Origin: Clostridia bacterium
GTDB taxonomy: Bacteria > Bacillota > Clostridia > Oscillospirales > CAG-382
Length of the DNA: 50,664 bases
Direction of reading: 5' to 3'
NCBI GenBank assembly: GCA_017563195.1
Contig: JAFXDO010000065.1
Location: 1-50,664, forward strand
Part shown: piece after piece, positions 7,750 through 15,614 of the stretch
Layout of the letters: every line of letters starts with the position of its first letter
Position numbering within the stretch: the stretch's first letter is position 1
Made by a program: the position numbers and the translations under genes
The notes under the pieces: generated by a model
What the model saw: only the letters and a program-made list of their open reading frames with translations
What the model was told of the DNA's origin: nothing
The model's database searches: none

Positions 7750-9198
7750 TTATCTGCTCTTTTTCCAGGTCGAGGGAGAAAGGGCGATGATGAGCGGGAA
7801 TATTTCAAGTCTGCCCAAAAGCATCGCAAATGAGAAAACTATCTTTGAAAAACCGGTGTATTCCGCAAAGCTTCCCGTAGGGCCGACCGCGCCAAAACCG
7901 GGGCCGATATTGTTGAAGGTTGCGAGCACTGCGGAAAAATTACTTTCAAACCCGAAAGGCTCAAAGGATATCGCAAGAAACACCGCAATAACACAAAATA
8001 CGTAAACCGCAAAATATATTGCAACACTGTGAAGCGTTTGCTTGTCAACCGCCTTACCCTCGAACTTGACAGAGGTAACCGCGCGCGGATGAAGCATGCG
8101 CTTTATTTCGGTCAAAATAAGCTTAAAAAGTATTACAACGCGTGATATTTTCAACCCACCCGCTGTCGATCCGGCGCAGCTTCCGAAGCACATAAGCAAC
8201 ATCAGAACTCCTTTTGACAGCGAAGGCCATAAATCAAAATCGGTAGTGGAAAAACCGGTGGTCGTCATTATCGACGAGGTTTGGAAAAACGCATCCTTCA
8301 ACGCGGTGCCGAAATTGCCGTAAAGATGCATAATATTCAGCGTTATAACCACAACTCCTGCTGCAGCAATACCCAGATAAGTCCAAAGCTCGGTGCTTTT
8401 CAGAACGGTCTTCAGTCTTCCTATAATAAGCAGAAAATAAAGGTTGAAATTAACGCCGAAAAGCAACATGAAAACACCGATAACGATTTGTGAATATGTA
8501 CTGTATCCACCGATGCTTGTTGATTTCATGCCAAAGCCGCCCGTGCCGGCAGAGCCGAAGGTGTGCAGAACGCTTTCGAAAAGGTCCATATCGCCCGCCC
8601 ACAGCAGAAGTATCTGGACAAGCGTCATAACGATATAAATAAGATAAAGTATCTTCGCCGTATCGCGTCCGCGGGGAAGGAGCTTACCGACAACGGGGCC
8701 CGGCATCTCGGCACGCATAATATGTATCGAGCGGTCGGTCATATTGGAAACGATAGCCATAACGAAGACGAGCACGCCCATACCGCCCACCCAGTGGGTG
8801 AAGCTTCGCCAGAAGAGCATACTCTTGCTCATCGCCTCAACGTCTGTAAGGATGCTCGCGCCCGTGGTGGTAAAGCCGCTCACGGTTTCAAAAAATGCAT
8901 CGACGTAGGACGGGATATCGCCGCTTAACACAAAAGGAAGCGCGCCGACGGCAGACATACATATCCACGCAAGGCTGACTACCGCAAAGCCTTCCTTGGC
9001 GTATATGACCCTGTTTTTAGTTTTACAAAGCAGGGCGATCGCGCTTCCCGCCGCAAACGACGCGAGCGAGGTTATCAAAAACGCCCGAAGCTGTACGTAT
9101 TCGGAGTAAATTATCGCGACTAACGCAGGCAGAAGCAGTAAAAACGCCGCAACCTGCCCTATACGGCCGAATATGTAAAATACCATTTTACGGTTCAT
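7750..9198 (-). CDS. trkH: Potassium uptake membrane subunit TrkH/KtrB
   Basis: The ion-conducting subunit of a K+ uptake system in the cytoplasmic membrane. Seen: many hydrophobic helices and four pore-loop filter segments in order: FTTTGAS, GTGGFGM, TTGFSTTD and GPGFGAVGP, each with the conserved filter glycine. At 482 aa it is full length. It starts 11 bp after trkA on the same strand, so pore and gating subunit are co-expressed. The C-terminus ends just before the shared terminator. TrkH versus KtrB naming is a matter of convention; the linked two-RCK-domain TrkA favours Trk. Confidence 0.95.
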   Translation of the reverse strand: MNRKMVFYIFGRIGQVAAFLLLLPALVAIIYSEYVQLRAFLITSLASFAAGSAIALLCKTKNRVIYAKEGFAVVSLAWICMSAVGALPFVLSGDIPSYVDAFFETVSGFTTTGASILTDVEAMSKSMLFWRSFTHWVGGMGVLVFVMAIVSNMTDRSIHIMRAEMPGPVVGKLLPRGRDTAKILYLIYIVMTLVQILLLWAGDMDLFESVLHTFGSAGTGGFGMKSTSIGGYSTYSQIVIGVFMLLFGVNFNLYFLLIIGRLKTVLKSTELWTYLGIAAAGVVVITLNIMHLYGNFGTALKDAFFQTSSIMTTTGFSTTDFDLWPSLSKGVLMLLMCFGSCAGSTAGGLKISRVVILFKLILTEIKRMLHPRAVTSVKFEGKAVDKQTLHSVAIYFAVYVFCVIAVFLAISFEPFGFESNFSAVLATFNNIGPGFGAVGPTGSFAEYTGFSKIVFSFAMLLGRLEIFPLIIALSPSTWKKSR

Positions 9199-9209
9199 AA
9201 TATCCGCCT

Positions 9210-10571
9210 CTATTGAAGAATATCGTCAAGGTCGACAAGCTGCTGACCCGCAACTATCACGACAACGCGGTCGCCGGTGTGGATCTCGTCAAGACCGCCG
9301 GGGATCATCGACTTTCTGCCTCTGATTATGCCCGCGATAAGAATATTGGGCTTGAGCGAAAGGTCCTTCAAGGGAGTCCTTAAGCCTCTGAAGTCCTTGC
9401 TGACGTTAAACTCAAGCGCTTCTACGTTGCCGTCCATAAGGCGGTAAAGCGTTTCGATCGAATTGGTGCCCTGCGAGTTGCGTATCGCTCTCGCATAACC
9501 CGCAAGCACGTCGGAGACCGTCTTTGGCGGCGAAAGCACGCAATCGAGTCCGAGGTTCGCAGCCATCGAGGCAAGCTCGCGTCGGTTGACCTTGGTTATG
9601 ACCTTGGGCACGTTCTTGCTCATCGCAAATATCGAAATAAGAATGTTCAGCTCGTCCATGCCGGTCAGCGAAACGAATGCGTCGACCGAATCGAGCCCCT
9701 CCTCAAGGAGCAGCTCCTGCTCGGCACCGTCACCGCAGATGACGACCGCCTCGGGAAGCTCCTCGGCAAAGGATTTGCAGACCTCGCGGTCGCTGTCGAC
9801 AACAACGACGCGGTTGCCGCTGTGTATCAGACGCTTTGCAAGGTAATAAGCGATTCGGCTCGCGCCGAGGATCATAACGCTCTTTGCAGAGCTCTGCATA
9901 AGGTTCCACATACGGAAAAGCTTAAGGCTTTCGGACGTCGAGGAGGTTATGCCCACCTTATCGCCGCTCTTAAGCACAAAATTACCGTCGGGAATATATA
10001 CGTCCTCGCCGCGCTGTACGGCGCAGACAAGGAATTTCGCGTTGTATTTTTTACGTATCTCGATGAGGTTCATACCGTCGAGAACCGAATTCTGTCGGAG
10101 CTTGAGCTCGATCATTTCGAGGTTGCCGCCCGAAAAGTTTTCGATATTGGCAACAGCGGGAAGCTTCAGAATATTGTAAATTTCCTTTGCCGCCATCCAT
10201 TCGGGGTTGACCGAAACGGTAAGACCCAACTGCTTACTGAGAAAGTCGAGGCTTTGGTCATTGTATTCGGGCTTGCGGATTCGGGCAATGGTGTGCTGTG
10301 CGCCCATGCGCTCGGCAACGAAGCAGGCGAGCATATTAAGCTCGTCGGAATTCGTAACGGCGACAAACAGATCGCACTTGGAAACGCCCGCTTCCTCGAG
10401 CGTTTCGGTGTCGGCACCGTTGCCGCATACGCACATAACGTCGTAAATATTGCCGATCTCCTCGATAACCGCGGGATTATCGTCAACGGCAACGACGTCG
10501 CTTCCCTCTCCAACAAGGCTGGCGAGGATGGAAGTGCCTATTTTTCCGCATCCTACAATGATTATTTTCAT
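9210..10571 (-). CDS. trkA: Trk system regulatory subunit TrkA (two RCK domains)
   Basis: A cytoplasmic NAD(H)/nucleotide-binding ring that gates TrkH. Seen: two tandem RCK_N Rossmann folds, the first starting MKIIIVGCGKIG, the second VMILGASRIAYYLAKRL at about residue 231. Each is followed by an RCK_C domain. At 453 aa it is the double form. GGAGGT precedes the ATG. The order trkA-trkH is a two-gene operon driven from the promoter at 10661-10689. Confidence 0.95.
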   Translation of the reverse strand: MKIIIVGCGKIGTSILASLVGEGSDVVAVDDNPAVIEEIGNIYDVMCVCGNGADTETLEEAGVSKCDLFVAVTNSDELNMLACFVAERMGAQHTIARIRKPEYNDQSLDFLSKQLGLTVSVNPEWMAAKEIYNILKLPAVANIENFSGGNLEMIELKLRQNSVLDGMNLIEIRKKYNAKFLVCAVQRGEDVYIPDGNFVLKSGDKVGITSSTSESLKLFRMWNLMQSSAKSVMILGASRIAYYLAKRLIHSGNRVVVVDSDREVCKSFAEELPEAVVICGDGAEQELLLEEGLDSVDAFVSLTGMDELNILISIFAMSKNVPKVITKVNRRELASMAANLGLDCVLSPPKTVSDVLAGYARAIRNSQGTNSIETLYRLMDGNVEALEFNVSKDFRGLRTPLKDLSLKPNILIAGIIRGRKSMIPGGLDEIHTGDRVVVIVAGQQLVDLDDILQ

Positions 10572-10660
10572 TCAGTACCTCCGTCAAACGGAACAGGATT
10601 AAGCATTTTAACACAAGCGCTCAAGCTTTTCAATATTTCTTCGAAATCTTGACAGGGTAC

Positions 10661-10689
10661 AGTATAACACAATTATCAAAGAAAATCAA
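10661..10689 (-). promoter_or_regulatory. Promoter of trkA-trkH
   Basis: Minus strand TTGATT, 17 bp, TATACT, about 90 bp upstream of the trkA start. It lies back to back with the ribU promoter. Confidence 0.55.
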
Positions 10690-10692
10690 CTC

Positions 10693-10720
10693 TTGACATA
10701 TTCTTAATAATGTATATAAT
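10693..10720 (+). promoter_or_regulatory. Promoter of the FMN riboswitch-ribU unit
   Basis: TTGACA, 16 bp, TATAAT with a TG just before it, followed at once by the riboswitch. A near-consensus sigma-A promoter. Confidence 0.75.
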
Positions 10721-10734
10721 GTATTTGTAATATG

Positions 10735-10848
10735 TCTTCGGGGCAGGGTGCGATTCCCGACTGGCGGTAAAGTCCGCGAGTTTGCTTTGCAAACACGATT
10801 CGGTGCGATTCCGAAACCAACGGTCACAGTCCGGATGGAAGAAGATGC
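10735..10848 (+). promoter_or_regulatory. FMN riboswitch (RFN element)
   Basis: Carries the conserved RFN blocks in order: TTCGGGGCAGGGTG, GATTCCCGACTGGCGGTAAAG, AGTCCGCGAG, CGATTCGGTGCGATTCCG, CGGTCACAGTCCGGATGGAAGAAG. Known role: FMN binding shuts down riboflavin synthesis or uptake genes. It precedes a riboflavin transporter gene, as expected. Confidence 0.95.
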
Positions 10849-10885
10849 ATTGCGGCGTTTTTGCGTCGTTTTGCGCCGATTTATG

Positions 10886-10915
10886 CCTCCGAAGCTACTT
10901 CGGAGGTTATTTTTT
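10886..10915 (+). terminator. Riboswitch expression platform: hairpin that is both terminator and RBS mask
   Basis: A perfect 9-bp stem (CCTCCGAAG, loop CTA, CTTCGGAGG) is followed by TTATTTTTT. Its 3' arm contains GGAGG, the ribosome binding site of ribU, nine bases before the ATG. Formation of the stem would thus end transcription or hide the binding site. Which mechanism dominates is inference. Confidence 0.75.
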
Positions 10916-11578
10916 ATGAAAAGCAGAAGAACCGATATAAAAAGACTGACGATGGCGGCAATGCTCTGCGCGCTTGCATACCTCGTCATGGTGCTCATAA
11001 AGATCCCCGTCGTGCTGTTTTTGAGCTACGAGCCCAAGGACGTGATAATCGCGCTCGGCGGCTTTATCTGGGGTCCGTCGATGGCATTATGGGTTTCGGT
11101 GGCAGTCTCCTTCGTCGAAATGGTGACCGTTTCGAGCACGGGCTATATCGGGTTGATAATGAATATCCTTTCCACCTGCTCGTTCGCCTGCACCGCGGCG
11201 CTTATCTACAAGAAAAAGCGCACCCTTTCGGGCGCACTGATCGGACTTTTTGTCGGCAGCATTCTGATGACGGCGCTGATGCTCGGATGGAACTATCTCA
11301 TCACGCCGATGTATATGAATATCCCGCGCGAGGCGGTTGCGGCGCTGCTGCTTCCCGCGTTTCTTCCCTTTAACCTCATAAAGGCGATGCTCAACTCGGT
11401 GTTCACCTTCCTGCTTTACGGACCTGTGATAAACGCACTGCGCAACACGGGATTTATCGACAAGAGCAAGGAGCAAAGCTCGGCATCGCGCAAGCCCAAG
11501 TATCTGCTCATCGCTGCTTGTGCACTCGTCACCGTCGCCTGCGTCCTCGGCATACTTTTATTGAACGGAACGATATAA
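10916..11578 (+). CDS. ribU: Riboflavin ECF transporter substrate-binding subunit RibU
   Basis: A membrane S component that binds riboflavin and works with a shared ECF ATPase/transmembrane module encoded elsewhere. Seen: about six hydrophobic segments, the family motif FLSYEPKDV near residue 35-43, and positive charges at the N-terminus (MKSRRTDIKRL). The open frame extends upstream through the riboswitch, but the ATG at 10916 is chosen because GGAGG lies nine bases before it and the riboswitch fixes the leader. At 220 aa it has normal length. The riboswitch predicts repression by FMN. Confidence 0.93.
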   Translation: MKSRRTDIKRLTMAAMLCALAYLVMVLIKIPVVLFLSYEPKDVIIALGGFIWGPSMALWVSVAVSFVEMVTVSSTGYIGLIMNILSTCSFACTAALIYKKKRTLSGALIGLFVGSILMTALMLGWNYLITPMYMNIPREAVAALLLPAFLPFNLIKAMLNSVFTFLLYGPVINALRNTGFIDKSKEQSSASRKPKYLLIAACALVTVACVLGILLLNGTI

Positions 11579-11590
11579 CAGATATAACAA

Positions 11591-12010
11591 AAGAGAGAGG
11601 TTATGCGAGACTTCCCATAAGGATAATAAAACACCGACGGATTTTAATAATCTGTCGGTGTTTTCTATTCGATAAATTTAAATTTTTCAGACTGTTTTAG
11701 AAGAACCAGCATCGCATTTGTAAGTACAAATGCTTTATTGTGCTATGCCCAAACCCATTTTATAATAACACAACAGTAAATATTATTCAAGTTTTATTCC
11801 AACTTCGTTGGAGTGATATTATTGCCTTTTCGGCAATAGTGTTATTGAAGCCTATCGGCTTCAGTGTTATTTTATTCGCCTTAAACTGCCGAAGGCAATA
11901 TAACTATGCGAAGCATAATATAACTGCGGAGCAATATCACTCGCTGAATGTAATTCGGCGAATAAAACTGCGAGACTTCCTTATGGGAAGTCTCGCTTCG
12001 CCTCTCTCTT
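11591..12010. repeat. 420-bp multi-hairpin element with 33-bp inverted ends
   Basis: Left end 11591-11623 and right end 11978-12010 are inverted repeats matching at 30 of 33 positions (core GCGAGACTTCCCATAAGGA). Inside are at least seven small hairpins, among them 11628-11664, GCATTTGT/ACAAATGC, CCAAC/GTTGG (11799-11811), ATTGCC/GGCAAT (11821-11837), GAAGCC/GGCTTC (11847-11862), TGCC/GGCA and TATGC/GCATA, and an outer pair ATTCGCC/GGCGAAT. Many are joined by 9-mers such as AGTGTTATT and AATATAACT. It fills the gap between the convergent ends of ribU and the esterase gene. No protein is evident. A MITE-like or structured-RNA element is inferred; no clear target-site duplication is seen. Confidence 0.7.
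11628..11668 (+). terminator. Terminator of ribU
   Basis: A 16-bp stem, AAAACACCGACGGATT with AATCTGTCGGTGTTTT (one G-T pair), and a 5-base loop. It lies just inside the left inverted end of the element above, so the element may supply the terminator. Confidence 0.75.
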
Positions 12011-12015
12011 ACTTT

Positions 12016-12861
12016 TTAATGACCCAAAAGCGTGTACGTGCCGAAATAGTGACGGCTTATAAGGATATAATCGTAAATATCCGGCTCTCCGTCGCAATTC
12101 ACGTCTGCGCGGACGAGCTGCTTTTCATCAAGCTCGATCGTACCGAAGTAATGGCGTCTCGAAAGGATATAATCGTACTGATCGATGCTTCCGTCGTCGT
12201 TTATATCGCCGAGCCAGAGGCGCTCGAACACGTCGGCAACCGCCTCTCCGTACATTTTATAGCCGGTATCGCTCGGATGAACGCCGTCGGGAAAATACTT
12301 CGTGTAGTCGTCTGTCGCAAGAAACATCGCGTTTAAATCGGCAGATACAACGTTCTTTTCAAGCGCGACCTCTCTGCAAGCCTCGGCATAAAGCGCAACT
12401 ATACCGTTCGGGCCGCCGTAGGGCTCAAAGGGCTCGGCTTCGTGACGGGTAAGGTATTGCTCGTCCACAACGGGAGTCGGGATATTTACAAGAACCCTTG
12501 CGCCGACCTTTTTGCATTCGTCTATAAAATACCCCATGTTCGCCTTGTAATCCTCGATCGAAACGTAGCGGTCCATGTCGATGGCGCAGTCGTTGATACC
12601 AAGGCTTATGATGACTATATCGGGGGATTTGTCGAGAGCGTCCCTTTTAAAGCGCGACCTTGCGCTGTTCGTGGTATCGCCGCCGACACCTGCGTTGATA
12701 ACGTCGATACCGTGTGCCGATTCGACGTATTTCTGCCATTTGTCAGCCGCGGTTATACTGTCCCCGAAGGCGATGACGGTCATACCCTCGGCAGATGCGA
12801 TAAACGGAAAAGAGGAAAGCAAAAGCAAAGCGGAAAGAAACAGTAAAACGACTTTTTTCAT
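12016..12861 (-). CDS. Secreted SGNH/GDSL esterase with C-terminal type I dockerin
   Basis: Probably removes acetyl or other ester groups from polysaccharides outside the cell. Seen: a signal peptide (about 1-24, ending IASA); SGNH blocks FGDSIT (catalytic Ser), NAGVGG, LGINDC and DGVHPSD (catalytic Asp/His); then a dockerin of about 60 residues with two calcium loops, DINDDGSIDQYDY and DVNCDGEPDIYDY, each followed by a helix ending RHYFGT. Dockerins bind cohesins on scaffoldins; no cohesin gene is in this window. GGAGGG precedes the ATG. It is a single gene with its own promoter. The exact substrate is unknown. Confidence 0.9.
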   Translation of the reverse strand: MKKVVLLFLSALLLLSSFPFIASAEGMTVIAFGDSITAADKWQKYVESAHGIDVINAGVGGDTTNSARSRFKRDALDKSPDIVIISLGINDCAIDMDRYVSIEDYKANMGYFIDECKKVGARVLVNIPTPVVDEQYLTRHEAEPFEPYGGPNGIVALYAEACREVALEKNVVSADLNAMFLATDDYTKYFPDGVHPSDTGYKMYGEAVADVFERLWLGDINDDGSIDQYDYILSRRHYFGTIELDEKQLVRADVNCDGEPDIYDYILISRHYFGTYTLLGH

Positions 12862-12884
12862 AAGCGAACCCTCCTTTTTTCTCC

Positions 12885-12913
12885 ATTATAGTTAATTTTC
12901 ATTTTATTATCAA
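12885..12913 (-). promoter_or_regulatory. Promoter of the SGNH-dockerin gene
   Basis: Minus strand TTGATA, 17 bp, TATAAT, about 24 bp before the start codon. Confidence 0.65.
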
Positions 12914-12931
12914 CCGTTTTTCGAAAAACTA

Positions 12932-12960
12932 TTGAAAAAAGCAAAGTAAAATGTTATTCT
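12932..12960 (+). promoter_or_regulatory. Promoter of the DUF4434-like gene
   Basis: TTGAAA, 17 bp, TATTCT, 36 bp before the ATG at 12997. It is divergent from the esterase promoter, with no overlap. Confidence 0.55.
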
Positions 12961-12996
12961 AAAGTCAGAAATATATTGCACGAAAGGAATCACCTC

Positions 12997-13965
12997 ATGC
13001 TTAAAAAGATTACTGGTACCTGGTTTGAATTTCAGCACCACAACATCCCCGAAGGAAAATACTGGAATCCCGTTTGCCGTTGGTTCAGCGACGAGCAGTG
13101 GGAGGCGAAGGTTGATGAAATCGCCGAACTCGGTATGAAATACATCGTACTTCTCACCACCGCGCAGGTTTACGACAACGAAGCATTCGCTTACTTCAAC
13201 ACCGACATTTATCCCTTCTACGATATGGGTGCAAAGGACCCGATGGGTGCGCTTCTCCGCGCTGCAGAAAGAAACGGCATCAAGGTATTCGTTTCCTGCG
13301 GCTACTACGGCGTTTGGAATCAGACCGTCAACAATATGATAAGCCCCGAGGTCACCGCTCGCGCGTTCAAGGCTATGGAGCAGCTTTACGCTCAGTACGG
13401 CAAGTACAAGTCCTTCTACGGCTGGTATCTCCCCGACGAAACCGGCATTTATCCCTACTATGACGACAGCTTCATCAAATACGTAAACACCTACTCGGCA
13501 TTCGCGAGAACCATCGATCCCAAGCTCAAGATGCTCATCGCGCCCTACGGCACCAACCACCTCATCGCGGACGACAAGTACGTCGCTCAGCTTGAAAGCC
13601 TCGATTGCGACATCATCGCATATCAGGACGAGATCGGCGTTCGCAAGTCTAAGCCCGAGGCAACCTACAAGTACTACGAGGCACTCCGCAAGGCTCACGA
13701 CAAGGCAGGCAGAGGCGCACTCTGGGCTGATATGGAGGTCTTCGAATTCGAGGGCGACGTTTACAGAAGCGCGCTTTACGCGGCAGATATGGAAAGAATC
13801 GACCGTCAGATCAAGAGCATCTCGCCCTACGTTGACGAAATTCTCATCTATCAGTATCAGGGTATGTTCAACAAGCCCGGCACCACCGCATACATGGGAC
13901 ATCCCGACTCGGTCAAGCTTTATCAGGATTACGTTGCTTGGCTCGAAAAGAATAACCTTAAGTAA
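12997..13965 (+). CDS. DUF4434-like glycoside-hydrolase-type TIM barrel protein
   Basis: Not tied to a known reaction. Seen: no signal peptide, a start TGTWFEFQHHN, repeated beta-strand/helix units, KVFVSCGYYGVW, WYLPDETGIYPYY with acidic residues where a barrel hydrolase would carry them, and a conserved DEILIYQYQGMF near the end. This resembles DUF4434 family proteins, a glycosidase-like barrel. The ATG at 12997 is preferred over one 21 bases earlier because AAAGGA lies seven bases upstream. The stop overlaps the next ATG (TAATG). The family assignment is from recall and moderate in confidence. Confidence 0.7.
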   Translation: MLKKITGTWFEFQHHNIPEGKYWNPVCRWFSDEQWEAKVDEIAELGMKYIVLLTTAQVYDNEAFAYFNTDIYPFYDMGAKDPMGALLRAAERNGIKVFVSCGYYGVWNQTVNNMISPEVTARAFKAMEQLYAQYGKYKSFYGWYLPDETGIYPYYDDSFIKYVNTYSAFARTIDPKLKMLIAPYGTNHLIADDKYVAQLESLDCDIIAYQDEIGVRKSKPEATYKYYEALRKAHDKAGRGALWADMEVFEFEGDVYRSALYAADMERIDRQIKSISPYVDEILIYQYQGMFNKPGTTAYMGHPDSVKLYQDYVAWLEKNNLK

Positions 13966-15530
13966 TGATAAGACTTACGACAGAGCGTTCTCCGCGTGAG
14001 GACGCTCTTCCTCTTGAAGCGCATCTTGCAGATCTTCTGTCGCTTCCCGTAGGAAGCTTCGATTACGAAATACGCAAAAGATCGCTCGACGCCCGCAGAG
14101 GTATGGCAAAATTCGTCTACACCGTCGATATCTTCGTCAGCGGAGACGAAAACAAAATCGCAAAGCGCTGTGAGGGACGGGTTCAGCCCCCCGAGGAGGA
14201 ATATTCCTTCCCCGCGCTTGACAGCCCGAAGGGGGGACGTCCCGTTATAGCGGGATTCGGACCCGCGGGTATTTTTGCCGCGCTCTGCCTTGCGCGGTCG
14301 GGTCTTCGCCCCATCGTCATCGAGCGAGGCAAGATCGGCAGTGAGCGCGTAAAGGACGTCGACGCCTTCTTTAACGGCGGCGAGCTCGACCCCGACTCCA
14401 ACATTCAGTACGGAGAGGGCGGCGCGGGCGCGTTTTCCGACGGCAAGCTGAACACGCTGATCAAGGACAAGATATTCCGCGGCCGCTACGTTTTGAACGA
14501 GCTCGTGCGGGCAGGCGCACCCGAGGAAACGCTATACAACGCGAAGCCTCACATCGGCACCGACCTTTTGAGGACGGTCGTCGAAAACCTCCGCAACGAA
14601 ATAATTGCTCTCGGCGGTGAAATACGCTTCCAAACACAGCTTGTCGACGTTCTTCTCGAGGACGGCAGGCTTAAAGGCGTCGTCACCTCGAACGGGGTCA
14701 TAGAAGCCGATACCCTCTTCCTTGCGACGGGACAGTCGGCACGCGGAATTGCCGAAATGCTTTACGGTCACGGTGCCGAGCTCGAGCGGAAGCCCTTTTC
14801 GGTCGGATTCCGAATCGAGCACAAGCAAAGCGATATCGACCTCGCGCAGTACGGAAACACCAAGGATCTGCGTTTTCTCCCCCCTGCCGAATACAAGCTG
14901 TTTATGCATTGCAAAAGCGGCAGAACCGTTTACAGCTTTTGTATGTGTCCCGGCGGTCACGTCGTTGCGGCGGCAAGCGAAAACGAGCGGCTGGTGACGA
15001 ACGGGATGAGCTACCACGCGCGCGACGGCAGGAACGCAAACAGCGCGATACTTTGCGAAATACTGCCCGAGGATCTCGGCGAGGGCTTGTTTGCAGGCTA
15101 CGACTACCGCGAGGAGCTCGAGCGCAGGGCGTTTGAAATGGGCGGTAACGACTTCACCGCACCCGCAATGACGGTCGGCGAATATCTGTACGGCGAAAAG
15201 AAAAGAAGCGATATCGAGCCGACCTATCCGCGCGGCGTGAAGTATTGCGATATTTCCAAGCTGTTTTCCGAAGAGATAAACGCATCCTTCCGCGAGGCGC
15301 TCGTCGCGTTCGGCAGGAAGATAAACGGCTTCGACGCCTCGGGCGCGATCATCACGGCGGTCGAAAGCAGAACCAGCTCTCCGATCCGCATCAAGCGCTT
15401 TGACGACAGACAAAGCAACCTCAAGGGCATTTATCCCTTGGGAGAGGGCGCGGGCTACGCGGGCGGCATAATCTCAGCAGCCATCGACGGCGTTCGCTCT
15501 GCAGAAAGCTACGTTCTGTCCTTGAAATAA
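13965..15530 (+). CDS. FAD-dependent dehydrogenase (COG2509-type NAD(P)/FAD oxidoreductase)
   Basis: A soluble flavoprotein of uncharacterised substrate, common in Clostridia. Seen: an N-terminal region of about 90 residues, the dinucleotide motif VIAGFGPAGIFAALCLARSG at about 94-113, the substrate-side motif YGEGGAGAFSDGKL, and a C-terminal FAD contact PLGEGAGYAGGIISAA. At 521 aa it is normal for the family. It overlaps the DUF4434-like gene by one base, so it is translationally coupled to it; its own binding site is weak. No pathway is evident from the pair. Confidence 0.85.
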   Translation: MIRLTTERSPREDALPLEAHLADLLSLPVGSFDYEIRKRSLDARRGMAKFVYTVDIFVSGDENKIAKRCEGRVQPPEEEYSFPALDSPKGGRPVIAGFGPAGIFAALCLARSGLRPIVIERGKIGSERVKDVDAFFNGGELDPDSNIQYGEGGAGAFSDGKLNTLIKDKIFRGRYVLNELVRAGAPEETLYNAKPHIGTDLLRTVVENLRNEIIALGGEIRFQTQLVDVLLEDGRLKGVVTSNGVIEADTLFLATGQSARGIAEMLYGHGAELERKPFSVGFRIEHKQSDIDLAQYGNTKDLRFLPPAEYKLFMHCKSGRTVYSFCMCPGGHVVAAASENERLVTNGMSYHARDGRNANSAILCEILPEDLGEGLFAGYDYREELERRAFEMGGNDFTAPAMTVGEYLYGEKKRSDIEPTYPRGVKYCDISKLFSEEINASFREALVAFGRKINGFDASGAIITAVESRTSSPIRIKRFDDRQSNLKGIYPLGEGAGYAGGIISAAIDGVRSAESYVLSLK

Positions 15531-15544
15531 ATTCATAAAACAAA

Positions 15545-15603
15545 AAGCCTCGAAAAGGGCGATGCACCATAGTGATAAATCGCCTTAAAATCGAGGCTTT
15601 TTT
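15545..15603 (+). repeat. Structured repeat copy 1, also a bidirectional terminator
   Basis: Outer stem AAAGCCTCGA/TCGAGGCTTT; inner stem GGCGAT/ATCGCC; loop CACCATAGTGATAA. T tracts on both strands let it end both the FAD gene and the convergent lipoprotein gene. Nearly identical in sequence and orientation to 16641-16698, so the lipoprotein gene sits between direct repeats. Confidence 0.85.
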
Positions 15604-15614
15604 ACGTATGCTTT

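Noticed and set aside
6096..7829. A 577-codon open frame antisense to the substrate-binding protein gene
   Set aside because: It is a codon-use shadow: no ribosome binding site, no family features, and it crosses two terminators. The sense strand has a clear lipoprotein.
10748..10915. N-terminal extension of ribU through the riboswitch
   Set aside because: The region is an FMN riboswitch with a terminator; the ATG at 10916 has the only good ribosome site.
11740..12336. A 198-codon frame across the hairpin element and the end of the esterase gene
   Set aside because: It reads through inverted repeats and antisense sequence; no family resemblance and no ribosome site.
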